Assembly: GCA_011620825.1 (NCBI GenBank)
Contig: WOYN01000099.1
Location: forward strand, 1 to 16,049
DNA length: 16,049 nucleotides
DNA from: Candidatus Methanomethylophilaceae archaeon
GTDB lineage: Archaea; Thermoplasmatota; Thermoplasmata; Methanomassiliicoccales; Methanomethylophilaceae
Reading direction: 5' to 3'
Positions 1 through 7,578 of the stretch are shown here, piece after piece. The translations under genes were made by a program, and so were the position numbers. Within the stretch, counting starts at the first letter, position 1; each line of letters begins with the position of its first letter. A model generated the notes under the pieces. The model made no database searches. It was given only the letters and a program-made list of their open reading frames with translations, and was not told the DNA's origin.

Positions 1-2
1 AG

Positions 3-389
3 ATAATCCGAGAGGAGATTGAGAAATTTTCTTTAGAACACGGTGTCATTTACGGGACCGTGTCTGTGGTCGGAGGTGTGGACGGAGGTTCCGTTCTGGT
101 TGTGGGGCCGAAGGTTCCGGTATGTAGCAGCATCGAACCTCTGAAGTTCAAAATCGACGCCCCCAGCGAGGTCACGGGATTCGGAACGATCTTCCCTGAC
201 GAATCAGGAAAGCCGACATTTCATATGCACGGGTCGATCGGGAGAGAAGGCAGGTCGGTGACAGGTTGTTTCCGCGAGGCTGTCTTCGCATGGCTGGTCA
301 CCGAAGTGGTTATAACAGAAATGACCGGCACCGGCCCAGTCAGGAAGAAAGACAAGAAAACAGGCTATGGGCTTCTGACCATCGAATGA
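3..389 (+). CDS. PPC/DUF296 domain protein, 5' end outside the window
   Basis: The frame is open from the left edge of the window, so the start lies upstream and 128 residues are visible. GTG at 60 falls inside a conserved strand and is not a credible start. The pattern matches the PPC (DUF296) fold seen in stand-alone archaeal proteins and plant AT-hook proteins: an amphipathic helix, then HGVIYGTVSVVGGVDGGSVL, then EVTGFGTIF, then a metal-site-like PTFHMHGSIGR (HxH), and a final strand TEVVITEMTG. The family binds DNA or a small ligand as a trimer in known structures; the role here is unknown. The C-terminal tail is Lys-rich (RKKDKKTG). Its TGA directly abuts the stop of the convergent zinc-ribbon gene with no spacer. 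The domain call is fairly firm, the function is not. Confidence 0.8.
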   Translation: MIREEIEKFSLEHGVIYGTVSVVGGVDGGSVLVVGPKVPVCSSIEPLKFKIDAPSEVTGFGTIFPDESGKPTFHMHGSIGREGRSVTGCFREAVFAWLVTEVVITEMTGTGPVRKKDKKTGYGLLTIE

Positions 390-731
390 TCAGCGTCTTG
401 TAATGCCGAAGGAATCCATCCAGTTGTCGAAGACGCTGTCGGCGTAATTGTTCATGTGGACGGCACCTTCCTTGTCCGGCACCAAAAATCCGTTGAGCGG
501 GAACTCGTTGTCGCAGAAAGGACACCTGATGTACGGGCAGTTCTGGTTCGCCTTGGGGCACGCGATGCAGGCGATAGCTCTGGATTGGAACAAGCTGAAC
601 TCGTGTCCGCATACGGGGCAGAGGAACCTGCGGGCGGCGACCTTCAGGTCCTTTGTAATGCCTGCGCTACGTTCCTCGGGAGTAAGCCAAATAGGATCAC
701 GCGGGGAGACCGGTGCTTGTTCTTCTGTCAT
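390..731 (-). CDS. Cys-rich zinc-ribbon protein, conserved hypothetical
   Basis: A 113-residue soluble protein with seven cysteines arranged as CPVCGHEF (C38, C41), CIAC (C55, C58), C65 and CPFC (C70, C73), which is the spacing of one or two treble-clef or rubredoxin-like zinc knuckles. The N-terminal 35 residues are charged and Pro-rich; the C-terminal 30 residues look helical (NNYADSVFDNWMDSFGI). I do not recognise a named family. ATG at 731 overlaps the TGA of the GGGP synthase gene by 4 nt, so it is probably translationally coupled to the lipid genes. That context does not by itself prove a lipid role: a nucleic-acid or protein-binding adaptor is equally possible. It ends in TGA next to the convergent PPC gene. 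Confidence 0.8.
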   Translation of the reverse strand: MTEEQAPVSPRDPIWLTPEERSAGITKDLKVAARRFLCPVCGHEFSLFQSRAIACIACPKANQNCPYIRCPFCDNEFPLNGFLVPDKEGAVHMNNYADSVFDNWMDSFGITRR

Positions 732-1471
732 GTGCGCCCCCTCGCGGCATAGACCACGTCCTTAAGGCGACCGGTGTCCGAACATTCTTCGATAAAGGTA
801 CCCGTCACGATCGCATCTGCTCCCGCCTCCCTAGCGGCTTTGGCGGCGTCAGGGGTGCGTATCCCTCCTCCTACGATTAGAGGTATCGAAATTGATTTCT
901 TAACTGCAGAAATCATCTCAGGCGGTACGGGTTTGTCAGCCCCGCTCCCCGCTTCGAGGTATATAAAGCTCATGCCATACAACTCGCATGCTACGGCGTA
1001 ACCGACAGCTTTGTCGATATCGGTGCGCTTGATCGGATCGGCTTTACCGATCTCCCCGACCTTCATTCCAGGCTCGATCACGATATACCCCATGGAAAGC
1101 GTCTCGATTCCAAGCTTTTTGACATAAGGAGCGGCGTAAGCCTGAGCCTTGAATATCCACAGCGGGTCGGTGCTGTTAACCAGGCTCATAAAGAAGATGG
1201 AGTCAACCTCGGAAGAGAGCTCTTCCGGCCCTCCGGGAAAGTGTATGCTGGGAAGCCCCGACATCTCCCGGATAGCCCTGGCGGTTGCACTGAGGTTGTC
1301 GGACGTGACGCCCGTCGACCCTCCGATCATAATGACATCGCTGCCCGCTCTTTTAGCGGCCGCCGCCAATCTTCCGGCCTCCTCCGGTCTCTGCTTGTCA
1401 GGGTCAAGCAATGCCATGTGTATGGTTCCTTCTTTCATCCTGTCCAAGAGATACTGTCTGACGTTCATCAT
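728..1471 (-). CDS. Geranylgeranylglyceryl phosphate synthase
   Basis: Catalyses the first ether-bond step of archaeal lipid synthesis: sn-glycerol-1-phosphate plus geranylgeranyl diphosphate gives 3-O-geranylgeranylglyceryl phosphate. The 247-residue length and TIM-barrel motifs fit the GGGPS/PcrB family: LLDPDK (21-26), MIGGSTGVT (48-56), FPGGPEEL (78-85), YLEAGSGA (171-178, prenyl and phosphate binding), GGGIR (201-205) and the phosphate-gripping AIVTGT (220-225). The gene begins with two Met codons in a row (1471 or 1468). The first gives an ATGA overlap with the stop of the upstream DGGGP synthase gene, so the two consecutive enzymes of the pathway are translationally coupled. The end overlaps the next gene by 4 nt. 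No truncation or missing active-site residue is apparent. Confidence 0.95.
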   Translation of the reverse strand: MMNVRQYLLDRMKEGTIHMALLDPDKQRPEEAGRLAAAAKRAGSDVIMIGGSTGVTSDNLSATARAIREMSGLPSIHFPGGPEELSSEVDSIFFMSLVNSTDPLWIFKAQAYAAPYVKKLGIETLSMGYIVIEPGMKVGEIGKADPIKRTDIDKAVGYAVACELYGMSFIYLEAGSGADKPVPPEMISAVKKSISIPLIVGGGIRTPDAAKAAREAGADAIVTGTFIEECSDTGRLKDVVYAARGRT

Positions 1472-2313
1472 ATCACACCGGCAATGAAAGCTAAAAGCGC
1501 AACGATCATTGCAATCTTTGCAGTCTTCTGAGCCTCATGTGCGCTTCTGAAAACAATAATAGCGGCGTATATAAACATTGCATCTGCCACGAAAACCAAC
1601 AAATAGAGGTCATTCAGCGAGCCGGCAAGCAATGGCCAGATGCTCAGTGCTACACCTGTTAGGAAGAATCCTGCAGAAAAGGCCGCCGCCTTTCCGTTGC
1701 CTATGATCATTGGGAGGGTATGTCTCCCCTCATCGGAGTCCTCGTCCTCGATATCCTTAGAAATCTCCCTGCCGATGTTGACAAGTACGGCCATCAGTGC
1801 TATGGGAACTACTGCCGCGACGTCGCCGCAAACTGCGCCGCCCAGCAAAAACAACATGCCGGTCAGTACTGCGATGGTGGCATTCCCGATGAATCCGCGC
1901 TGTTTGAGAAATACCTCATATGATGTCATCAGGGCGGCGGCCACAACAACTATCACCGTGGAAGTAAGGTTCCAGGAGCGGATGCTCAGTATCTCCGAGG
2001 CTATCAGCATGATGATTCCGAGCATTATTGCGACAACGATCATGGCACCGCCAAGGATTTTAGCTGTTCGGGGTTTTATTTCGCCACGAGGTATGGGACG
2101 TTCTGGGTGGGCGGTTCTGTCTATATCTTTGTCGATATAGTCATTTATCGCGTTTCCTCCAGCCATGAAAATAAAGACGATTAGGCATGCGACCAAAATG
2201 CCAAGCCGATAATCTGCAATGTCAAGGCCGGAGGCAATGAAGGCGCCGACCACTACGCCGACCATGCCCATTACCCCGTTGCCGAACCTGAACAATCTCA
2301 GATACCTGTTCAC
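1468..2313 (-). CDS. Digeranylgeranylglyceryl phosphate synthase (UbiA family)
   Basis: Integral membrane prenyltransferase of 281 residues that adds the second geranylgeranyl chain to GGGP, giving 2,3-di-O-geranylgeranylglyceryl phosphate. It has about eight hydrophobic helices and both Asp-rich UbiA motifs: NAINDYIDKDID (54-65, NDxxDxxxD), followed by RPIPRG, and KDIEDEDSDEGRHTLP (186-201). The start is GTG at 2313. Reading upstream in frame reaches TAA at 2344-2346 without another usable start, and no clear Shine-Dalgarno is present. It lies 34 nt after the tRNA methyltransferase gene and overlaps the GGGPS gene by 4 nt, so substrate-producing and substrate-using enzymes are co-expressed. 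UbiA homologues for heme or quinones exist, but the adjacent GGGPS makes the lipid assignment strong. Confidence 0.92.
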   Translation of the reverse strand: MNRYLRLFRFGNGVMGMVGVVVGAFIASGLDIADYRLGILVACLIVFIFMAGGNAINDYIDKDIDRTAHPERPIPRGEIKPRTAKILGGAMIVVAIMLGIIMLIASEILSIRSWNLTSTVIVVVAAALMTSYEVFLKQRGFIGNATIAVLTGMLFLLGGAVCGDVAAVVPIALMAVLVNIGREISKDIEDEDSDEGRHTLPMIIGNGKAAAFSAGFFLTGVALSIWPLLAGSLNDLYLLVFVADAMFIYAAIIVFRSAHEAQKTAKIAMIVALLAFIAGVI

Positions 2314-2347
2314 GCGCGACTGATGTGCTTGACGTTGAAATAGTTAA

Positions 2348-3340
2348 TCACGCACGGAATATGTGGTAATGTCTTGTCAGCGAGCCATGCACTCTCTGCG
2401 GGAAGATATGCTGGAGTGTCAGATAGGGAGTGTCTATCTCATGCGGAAGTACCACTCCGGCGCATCCTCCGGGGCGGAGCACCTCAGATATGGATTTCAG
2501 ACCCCTGGTATATATTTGTTCTATATTTTCGCCACCGGTTTTAGTCGAACGTCCGTAGGGGGGATCGGTGGCCACAGCATCGATTTTTGACCAGCGTTCT
2601 GATATATTCCCGATATCGAGAACGTCGCTTTCGTGAAGTTTCAAGCCGTAAAAATCCATGTTTTCCTCAGTACCTGCTACCATCTGCGGGTCGAAGTCCG
2701 AAACAATCGCCTTCATACCCATATTGGCTGCCTCAATAGCTATGCCGCCTGTTCCGCAGAAAGGGTCCAGGACCGTTCCTCCGCGATGTACGCCGGTAAG
2801 GTTGATCAGGGCCCTGGCATATTTGGGGTGAAGAGATATCGGGGAGAAAAACGGACGTTCTCCGACCTTCCTTTTTTCGAAAAGATCCGTTTCTGTCCTG
2901 TACTCTTCAATGAACAGATGTACACGGTCGCTCATAAGCATCTTGACTACAATATCTGGCTCTTTAAGATCGACTGTATTTTTCTTTGAGAATAATGCAC
3001 CTACTTCTCTGACTATCTTCTGGGAATCGACGTCTTCCATCAGACCCCTGAACCTCCTGGCTCTAACTGCGAAGGACCCATATGGAAGCTCGCACGGCGG
3101 AACCTCTGATATTCTGCCTGGGTCGAAAGACCCAAGATAACGACCTATGCCATGTGTCAGTGCCAGTCTGTCGGCCATAAAAGGTATGATTTCGGGCGGT
3201 ACGGCGAGCGCAACATAGCCAGGCCCCGAAGCGAATGGTTTGTATTCCTCTCCCGATTCGGCAAAGGCACAGCTTAGCACCTCTGCTCTGGGCATTTCTC
3301 CCAGCTCGCCTGAGAGTTCAAAAAAATAAATGGGGTTCAC
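2348..3340 (-). CDS. tRNA (guanine10-N2)-methyltransferase, THUMP type (Trm-G10/Trm11-like)
   Basis: A 330-residue protein with an N-terminal THUMP-type RNA-binding region (about 1-150) and a C-terminal Rossmann methyltransferase. The SAM-binding motif I is VLDPFCGTGG (190-199) and the catalytic motif IV is DPPYG (259-263), typical of exocyclic-amine methylation of guanine. Length, domain order and the opening FELSGEL match archaeal Trm-G10, which makes m2G/m2,2G at position 10 of tRNA. The start is GTG at 3340. The start lies inside an 8-bp perfect inverted repeat followed by a T-rich stretch, described separately. The gene follows radA by 16 nt and precedes the DGGGP synthase by 34 nt. Substrate specificity is inferred from family architecture; a related THUMP methyltransferase acting at another tRNA position is the main alternative. 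Confidence 0.9.
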   Translation of the reverse strand: MNPIYFFELSGELGEMPRAEVLSCAFAESGEEYKPFASGPGYVALAVPPEIIPFMADRLALTHGIGRYLGSFDPGRISEVPPCELPYGSFAVRARRFRGLMEDVDSQKIVREVGALFSKKNTVDLKEPDIVVKMLMSDRVHLFIEEYRTETDLFEKRKVGERPFFSPISLHPKYARALINLTGVHRGGTVLDPFCGTGGIAIEAANMGMKAIVSDFDPQMVAGTEENMDFYGLKLHESDVLDIGNISERWSKIDAVATDPPYGRSTKTGGENIEQIYTRGLKSISEVLRPGGCAGVVLPHEIDTPYLTLQHIFPQRVHGSLTRHYHIFRA

Positions 3341-3350
3341 TGGAACCCCA
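3320..3350 (-). promoter_or_regulatory. Terminator-like hairpin between radA and the tRNA methyltransferase
   Basis: On the minus strand a perfect 8-bp stem (TGGGGTTC / GAACCCCA) with a 4-nt loop is followed at once by TTTATTTTTTT. The GTG start of the methyltransferase lies in the loop and 3' arm, and the only GG-rich upstream sequence is in the 5' arm. Folding would hide the start, and the stem plus T-tract resembles an intrinsic terminator placed seven nucleotides after the radA stop. It could attenuate transcription or limit translation of the downstream genes. The structure is directly visible; a regulatory role is inference. Confidence 0.5.
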
Positions 3351-3356
3351 TTGGTT

Positions 3357-4298
3357 TCAGTCCTTAATACCGTCTTCGGTGACCATAAAGACCGCTTCTC
3401 CCTCAGGCAGGTTAGGCGAATCGATAAGTCTGGCTATTCTCTTTCCGGCTTTGCCTTTGCGCAAATATATGCGGAAGGTTGCGGTGTGTCCGACGATGTT
3501 CCCTCCGATCGGCCTCGTAGGGTCTCCGAAGAACGCATCAGGTTTGGAAGAGACCTGGTTTGTAACGGCTATCACAGAGTTGTTGACCGTCGAAAAGTTC
3601 AACAGGTCGTGCATATGACGGTTGAGGATCTGTTGTCTCTCTGCAAGTGTCCCCCTCCCCACATATTCAGCCCTGAAATGCGATGTCAGCGAATCTACAA
3701 TCAGCAATCTGACTTTCATTTCCTTAGCCAGTTCAAGTGCCTTTCCCACAAGGAGGACCTGATGCTGGGAGTTGAACGCCCTTGCAACATGGATCCTTTT
3801 CAGGGTCGCCTCAGGGTCCAGACCCAGGTATGTGGACATCTGGATGATTCTTTCGGGCCTGAATGTGTTCTCCGAATCGATTATAATCACATCGGAATCT
3901 AGGCCTCCCAATTCCTCGGGCAGTGTGGCGTTGACCGCGAGTTGGAAGCATAACTGCGATTTGCAACTTCCGAACTCGCCAAAGAATTCCACAATGGACT
4001 GGCTCTCAAGCCCTCCTCCCATAAGCTCGTCGAGGGCCTTTGAGCCTGTCGTGAGCTTGGTTACAAGCTTGCGTCTTTCAAGTATTTCGTCTCCTGTTTC
4101 GAACCCACCGATGTCTGCGCACAACTTTGCGCCCTCGATGATGTCTGCTGCCTTTTTCTCTCCAATCTCACAGAGTTCTGCAAGTTCTTTGGGTGGGGCA
4201 ACAGCAATGGCCATCAGATCCGTATATCCTGCTTCGCGGAGTTTTTCTGAAATGGCTGGTCCTACTCCTGGTATGTCTTCTAGAGTTTTGGTGACCAT
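3357..4298 (-). CDS. radA: DNA repair and recombination protein RadA
   Basis: Archaeal RecA/Rad51 homologue that forms ATP-dependent filaments on single-stranded DNA and performs strand exchange. It has 313 residues: N-terminal helix-hairpin-helix domain ([15 protein letters not shown], 6-20), linker polymerisation motif GGFETG (64-69), Walker [10 protein letters not shown] (107-115), Walker B LLIVDS (188-193), FRAEY (198-202) and loop-2 region [20 protein letters not shown] (237-256). Position 112 is Cys where the canonical P-loop has Gly. I chose ATG at 4298 over an in-frame TTG at 4319: GGAG lies 8 nt before the ATG, the protein then begins like other RadA proteins, and the TATA-like box at 4331-4338 would place the transcript start downstream of the TTG. 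It heads the minus-strand run down to 390. Confidence 0.95.
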   Translation of the reverse strand: MVTKTLEDIPGVGPAISEKLREAGYTDLMAIAVAPPKELAELCEIGEKKAADIIEGAKLCADIGGFETGDEILERRKLVTKLTTGSKALDELMGGGLESQSIVEFFGEFGSCKSQLCFQLAVNATLPEELGGLDSDVIIIDSENTFRPERIIQMSTYLGLDPEATLKRIHVARAFNSQHQVLLVGKALELAKEMKVRLLIVDSLTSHFRAEYVGRGTLAERQQILNRHMHDLLNFSTVNNSVIAVTNQVSSKPDAFFGDPTRPIGGNIVGHTATFRIYLRKGKAGKRIARLIDSPNLPEGEAVFMVTEDGIKD

Positions 4299-4330
4299 TG
4301 GTATCTCTCCAACACTCAAACAAGACGTTG

Positions 4331-4338
4331 ATATTTAA
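4331..4338 (-). promoter_or_regulatory. TATA-like promoter of radA
   Basis: Minus-strand TTAAATAT preceded by a CGGG-type sequence, centred about 36 nt upstream of the chosen radA ATG. With an archaeal TATA-to-start distance near 25 nt the transcript would start around 4310, giving a leader of roughly a dozen bases containing GGAGAG. Position and sequence are seen; activity is inferred. Confidence 0.5.
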
Positions 4339-4395
4339 CCCGAAGTACGGGGGGTCGCCGATTTTTCCGAAAATGATGAATCGATCTCCGTAAAT

Positions 4396-4404
4396 CTTTA
4401 TATC
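4396..4404 (+). promoter_or_regulatory. TATA-like promoter of the small membrane protein gene
   Basis: CTTTATATC centred about 27 nt before the ATG at 4427. This distance predicts a leaderless or nearly leaderless transcript, consistent with the lack of a good Shine-Dalgarno. It lies in the 128-bp gap that also holds the divergent radA promoter. Confidence 0.5.
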
Positions 4405-4426
4405 TAAGTTCTAGGATTAGCACGGG

Positions 4427-4792
4427 ATGGCAAAAAAGAAGCGGAGAATAAAGGAGGAGCCCGAAGAGACCTATGAGTTCGCTCCTACCGAGTTCGATGA
4501 GAAGGAGTTCATTCTCAAAGAGCTGTTCAATACGAAGGTGTTCTTCGCAGTGATTTTTTTGGCCCTGCTCAGCGGCATAATATGGTCCTTGACATACACC
4601 CTGGGACAGAACATGTGGCTTGTCGGGCTTCTGGTATGCGTGCTTTTAATCGTCTTTATGAAGAAACTGCTGGCACTATTTAAGGTCAGAGTGGATATGA
4701 TTGACAGTAAAAGCATGATAGCCAACTATGCAATGTATTTCCTGCTCGCGCTGGGCATCACGATACTTTTGATCAACCCGCCATTCTACTGA
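4427..4792 (+). CDS. Small three-helix membrane protein, hypothetical
   Basis: A 121-residue protein I cannot assign to a named family. The N-terminal 35 residues are highly charged (MAKKKRRIKEEPEET, then an acidic stretch) and probably cytosolic. Three hydrophobic segments follow at about 38-58, 63-85 and 98-117, separated by a short basic/polar loop (KVRVDMIDSKS) before the third, and the protein ends INPPFY. No catalytic motif is visible. The start at ATG 4427 fits a leaderless message from the TATA-like box at 4396-4404. It is divergent from radA and convergent with cca, ending 1 nt from the cca stop. Its codon use resembles the neighbours, so it looks like a real resident gene. Confidence 0.8.
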   Translation: MAKKKRRIKEEPEETYEFAPTEFDEKEFILKELFNTKVFFAVIFLALLSGIIWSLTYTLGQNMWLVGLLVCVLLIVFMKKLLALFKVRVDMIDSKSMIANYAMYFLLALGITILLINPPFY

Positions 4793-4793
4793 A

Positions 4794-6119
4794 TCAGTTC
4801 TCCCAGCTCATCCGGGGGTCCAGGAGCTCGGTCAGCAGGTCTGCCGGAGTACATTTTATTGTGTCCTCGTGGTCCCTTATGACCATGGTCTCCGGATCCA
4901 GCTCCCGCCCTATGCCGGCTATCGCGACCTCTTCGGAGAGCATTTCTTTTGCGGTGATGTACATCCTTTCGGCAATAACGTTCCAGGTCCCGTCCTCGAT
5001 GAACGGCTCTCCGTACTCGTTGCTCTTCCACTTTTTCAGAAAAGAGTCTGCGTTTGAAACGCCTACCGGGGGGCCGACGTGTTTGAAAGTTTTCGAGAGA
5101 AGGTCGCGCTCCAGCTCGAAAACGATCCTCATCTCCCTATCATCCATCTCATGGATGGACCTCAGAACTGTGAAATCGAACTCGTTCATTTTTCTTGTCA
5201 AAGCATATTGGGTCTTCCACAGCTGTGAATATAAGTTATCTTCTATCACGTTCGGTCTTTTGAACACGATCGTCAGGAGGCGTGAGCCGTGGTGTTCTGC
5301 CTTGCTTCTAAGCTCCTCCTGTGTCATTACGCGGCGATCTACGGGGAAAAAGAATCTTATGTCCGGGCTCTGAAGGTACGCCTGCGAGGCGACAATGAAA
5401 AGGGACATCGTATCCAGATGTACCGCGGATGCGACGTTCCTTCTTGGATCCACCGGATCGTAGACGGTCATAGGGGCGACGGATACAGGTCCTCTGCCCT
5501 CTATCTCTATCACTATTCCCTCTCTCCATTCGGATGCTGCTTCGAGAACCTGCCGGAATCCCCCGTATTTGATGACCAGGAGCTCGCATAGATATCCGGA
5601 AAAACCGCGGGTGTTGGGTTCCGCACCGTATGCGGCGATCCCCTTCATGAATTTCTTCAGGAGGCGGACATCGTCCTTCTGTTTCTGCTCAAGGTGGGAG
5701 AGTACGTATTCCGTATGAAAAGGGGTCCTGTCCACCGAGGACTGCAGCTTCTTGGTGTTTTCGAGGATATAACAGGGGACCATGTCCACATCCAGTCCCA
5801 TGAATTTACCGCGGGTGTACGGGTGTTCCGAATACATCCGCGAACCGTGAAGAATATCTTCCCCGACTCTCAGCCCCTCGCTCTCCAGTGTTTCGCGGGG
5901 AACATCAGGGGGGAACATAAGGAAAATGTCAAGATCGGGGTCGGAAAGGAAGGTGTCTTTTGCAAATGAGCCGACGAACCTTACCTCGGTGGCCGAAAGA
6001 TTGCCGTCCCGGATGTAATTCTCAACCGCATTCTTGAGATTCTTCGCCGCGTCAAATATGTGTTCGATCTCATGCTGCTTAGGCTTTATTATTTCCAGCA
6101 CTTCTGACTCTATGCTCAT
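4794..6119 (-). CDS. cca: CCA tRNA nucleotidyltransferase, archaeal class I
   Basis: Adds or repairs the 3'-terminal CCA of tRNA using CTP and ATP without a nucleic-acid template. With the start at ATG 6119 the protein has 441 residues, matching archaeal enzymes. It carries the nucleotidyltransferase signature GSFAKDT (50-56) and DLDIFL (62-67), the third carboxylate in GLDVDMVPCY (D110/D112), and the archaeal landmarks VDRTPFH, RGFSGYLCELL and DPVDPRRNVA. The frame is open back to a GTG at 6185, which would add 22 basic residues. I prefer 6119 because the catalytic Asp positions then agree within a few residues with archaeal CCA enzymes, although the TATA-like box at 6214-6221 fits the GTG start better. 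The start is the main uncertainty; the function is not. Confidence 0.93.
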   Translation of the reverse strand: MSIESEVLEIIKPKQHEIEHIFDAAKNLKNAVENYIRDGNLSATEVRFVGSFAKDTFLSDPDLDIFLMFPPDVPRETLESEGLRVGEDILHGSRMYSEHPYTRGKFMGLDVDMVPCYILENTKKLQSSVDRTPFHTEYVLSHLEQKQKDDVRLLKKFMKGIAAYGAEPNTRGFSGYLCELLVIKYGGFRQVLEAASEWREGIVIEIEGRGPVSVAPMTVYDPVDPRRNVASAVHLDTMSLFIVASQAYLQSPDIRFFFPVDRRVMTQEELRSKAEHHGSRLLTIVFKRPNVIEDNLYSQLWKTQYALTRKMNEFDFTVLRSIHEMDDREMRIVFELERDLLSKTFKHVGPPVGVSNADSFLKKWKSNEYGEPFIEDGTWNVIAERMYITAKEMLSEEVAIAGIGRELDPETMVIRDHEDTIKCTPADLLTELLDPRMSWEN

Positions 6120-6213
6120 TGACCCGGAAATCAACATCCCACGTTTAAGGATGTCCCTGCGATCTCTGATCCGATAGCTTTTCACCTAGGGCGGCCCTTC
6201 TCATTTTGCCAAA

Positions 6214-6221
6214 TTTATAAT
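6214..6221. promoter_or_regulatory. TATA-like box shared by divergent cca and the zinc-ribbon surface gene
   Basis: TTTATAAT on the plus strand reads ATTATAAA on the minus strand, so the same box could serve both directions. Its centre is about 27 nt before the GTG at 6244, fitting a leaderless transcript, and about 32 nt before a GTG at 6185 on the other strand. No second TATA-like sequence is seen in the 58-bp gap between 6185 and 6244. Confidence 0.5.
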
Positions 6222-6243
6222 AGCCGTATAAGTTTGTAATGGT

Positions 6244-7578
6244 GTGTTCTGCTCGCAATGCGGCTCCGAGAACGAGGACGGTGCAAGCTTCTGCACACGG
6301 TGCGGAGCAAACATAGATCGAGGGATCGCCCCATGGCAACCTGAGGCGAAAGTACCGCCGAAGTCAAAAACGAATACCCTCATAGCGGTAATCGCGGTAA
6401 TCGCGGTCATTTCCGCAGGTGCCATAGGCTATATTGTATGGACAAGTCCGGGCGGAGAACCCTTTGTCGCCGATGAATACATCCTTTATGCCGATGGTGA
6501 CGTAGGGTCGGGAGCTATAGCCATATCCTCCGATCCCTCCGACACGGACCCCACCGACGGATCCTGCGTTGTGACCTTTACGATGAACGCGGAATCGCTG
6601 GGAGGATATACCTGGGGTGTCAGATCTTTGGACCAGGCGTTGTACCAGTATGACGGAGCGAGCACGTATGTCTATACCGGGCACAGCATGCCTGATGCAG
6701 CAACGCTCGGCGACGACGGCAGAACGATGACATGCACGCTGGATCCGGGCCATTATTCGGTGATGGTGCAGGTCAACGGCAGAACGTACTCGGGCACGTT
6801 CGTCCTTCAGGGGGAAGTCGTCAGGAATTATTCATGGACGTTCGACCCGACCTATTCGGCCGATGGGACAGGAGGGATCGATTTCACGCTGGAGTTCAAG
6901 TTCCAGTATGGCGACTGTCTACCGGCGGTCGAATATACCGGGAAACGCGGCATAAGCGATGTCTCGACCATCGGAGACCTGATCGCTTATTTCGTATACG
7001 ATAGCGAAGTCGTCACAGAATTGGAGGAAGAGCTCGCCGCCCTCTACTATGAGGGGACATCTCTTGCCGCCACGGCCGGCAGCTATGATTATGCATCGTT
7101 CATTCTTACGTTCGTCCAGGAAGAGTTCAGCTACCCTGACGCCACCTCCGACGGCGAAGAATGGGGGCCCGACGAACTTCTGTATGGTACCGACGAATAC
7201 TGGGCGTTCCCCACCGAGACTATAATGCAGGGGGCGGGAGACTGCGAGGACACGTCTCTCCTATGTGCCCTTCTGTTCAAGGCCGCAGGATACGATGCGG
7301 CTGTAGCTATAGTGCCGGGGCACGCGATGGCGGGAGTAGGGCTTACCGCAAGTCCGTATTCTCATCCAACAACAAGCTATGTCGGCGAGTACCAGATTTT
7401 TCAGACTGTTTCGATCGACGGTGTCTGGACCAAATACTACGGATGTGAGACCACAACAGACATTCAATATCACATCGGATATACCAGCGTCAAATACGAA
7501 GACAGGCCCCTGACCGACTGGGTGGGGCCCGTCACCGTGGGCTTACCCACGGGGATGGACGGCTTCTACCCCATATGA
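6244..7578 (+). CDS. Zinc-ribbon, membrane-anchored transglutaminase-like surface protein
   Basis: A 444-residue protein with three parts. The N-terminus is a zinc ribbon (CSQC at 3-6, CTRC at 17-20). A Lys/Pro-rich linker leads to one hydrophobic helix at about 44-66. The remaining 375 residues are acidic, Ser/Thr/Tyr-rich and probably outside the cell. The outer part contains beta-rich sequence (about 75-225) and a transglutaminase-like papain-fold core: GAGDCED (C334), VPGHAMAG (H360) and, in place of the usual Asp, YYGCETTT (E402). The Cys-His pair suggests a cysteine protease or amide-forming activity, but the substrate is unknown. The start is GTG at 6244, leaderless by promoter spacing. 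Cytosolic zinc ribbon plus external domain is a common build among archaeal envelope proteins. Confidence 0.85.
   Translation: MFCSQCGSENEDGASFCTRCGANIDRGIAPWQPEAKVPPKSKTNTLIAVIAVIAVISAGAIGYIVWTSPGGEPFVADEYILYADGDVGSGAIAISSDPSDTDPTDGSCVVTFTMNAESLGGYTWGVRSLDQALYQYDGASTYVYTGHSMPDAATLGDDGRTMTCTLDPGHYSVMVQVNGRTYSGTFVLQGEVVRNYSWTFDPTYSADGTGGIDFTLEFKFQYGDCLPAVEYTGKRGISDVSTIGDLIAYFVYDSEVVTELEEELAALYYEGTSLAATAGSYDYASFILTFVQEEFSYPDATSDGEEWGPDELLYGTDEYWAFPTETIMQGAGDCEDTSLLCALLFKAAGYDAAVAIVPGHAMAGVGLTASPYSHPTTSYVGEYQIFQTVSIDGVWTKYYGCETTTDIQYHIGYTSVKYEDRPLTDWVGPVTVGLPTGMDGFYPI

Noticed and set aside
3331..3350. tRNA T-arm mimic bound by the methyltransferase for autoregulation
   Set aside because: GGGGTTC/GAACCCC superficially recalls a T-arm, but the loop does not have the TTCRANY form, so the idea lacks support.
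4299..4319. TTG at 4319 as the radA start
   Set aside because: It lies about 15 nt from the TATA-like box, has no ribosome-binding site, and adds residues absent from the family; ATG 4298 has GGAG in place.
4361..4374. Small inverted repeat ATTTTTCCGAAAAT between radA and the membrane protein
   Set aside because: Short, AT-rich and imperfect; expected by chance in a promoter region.
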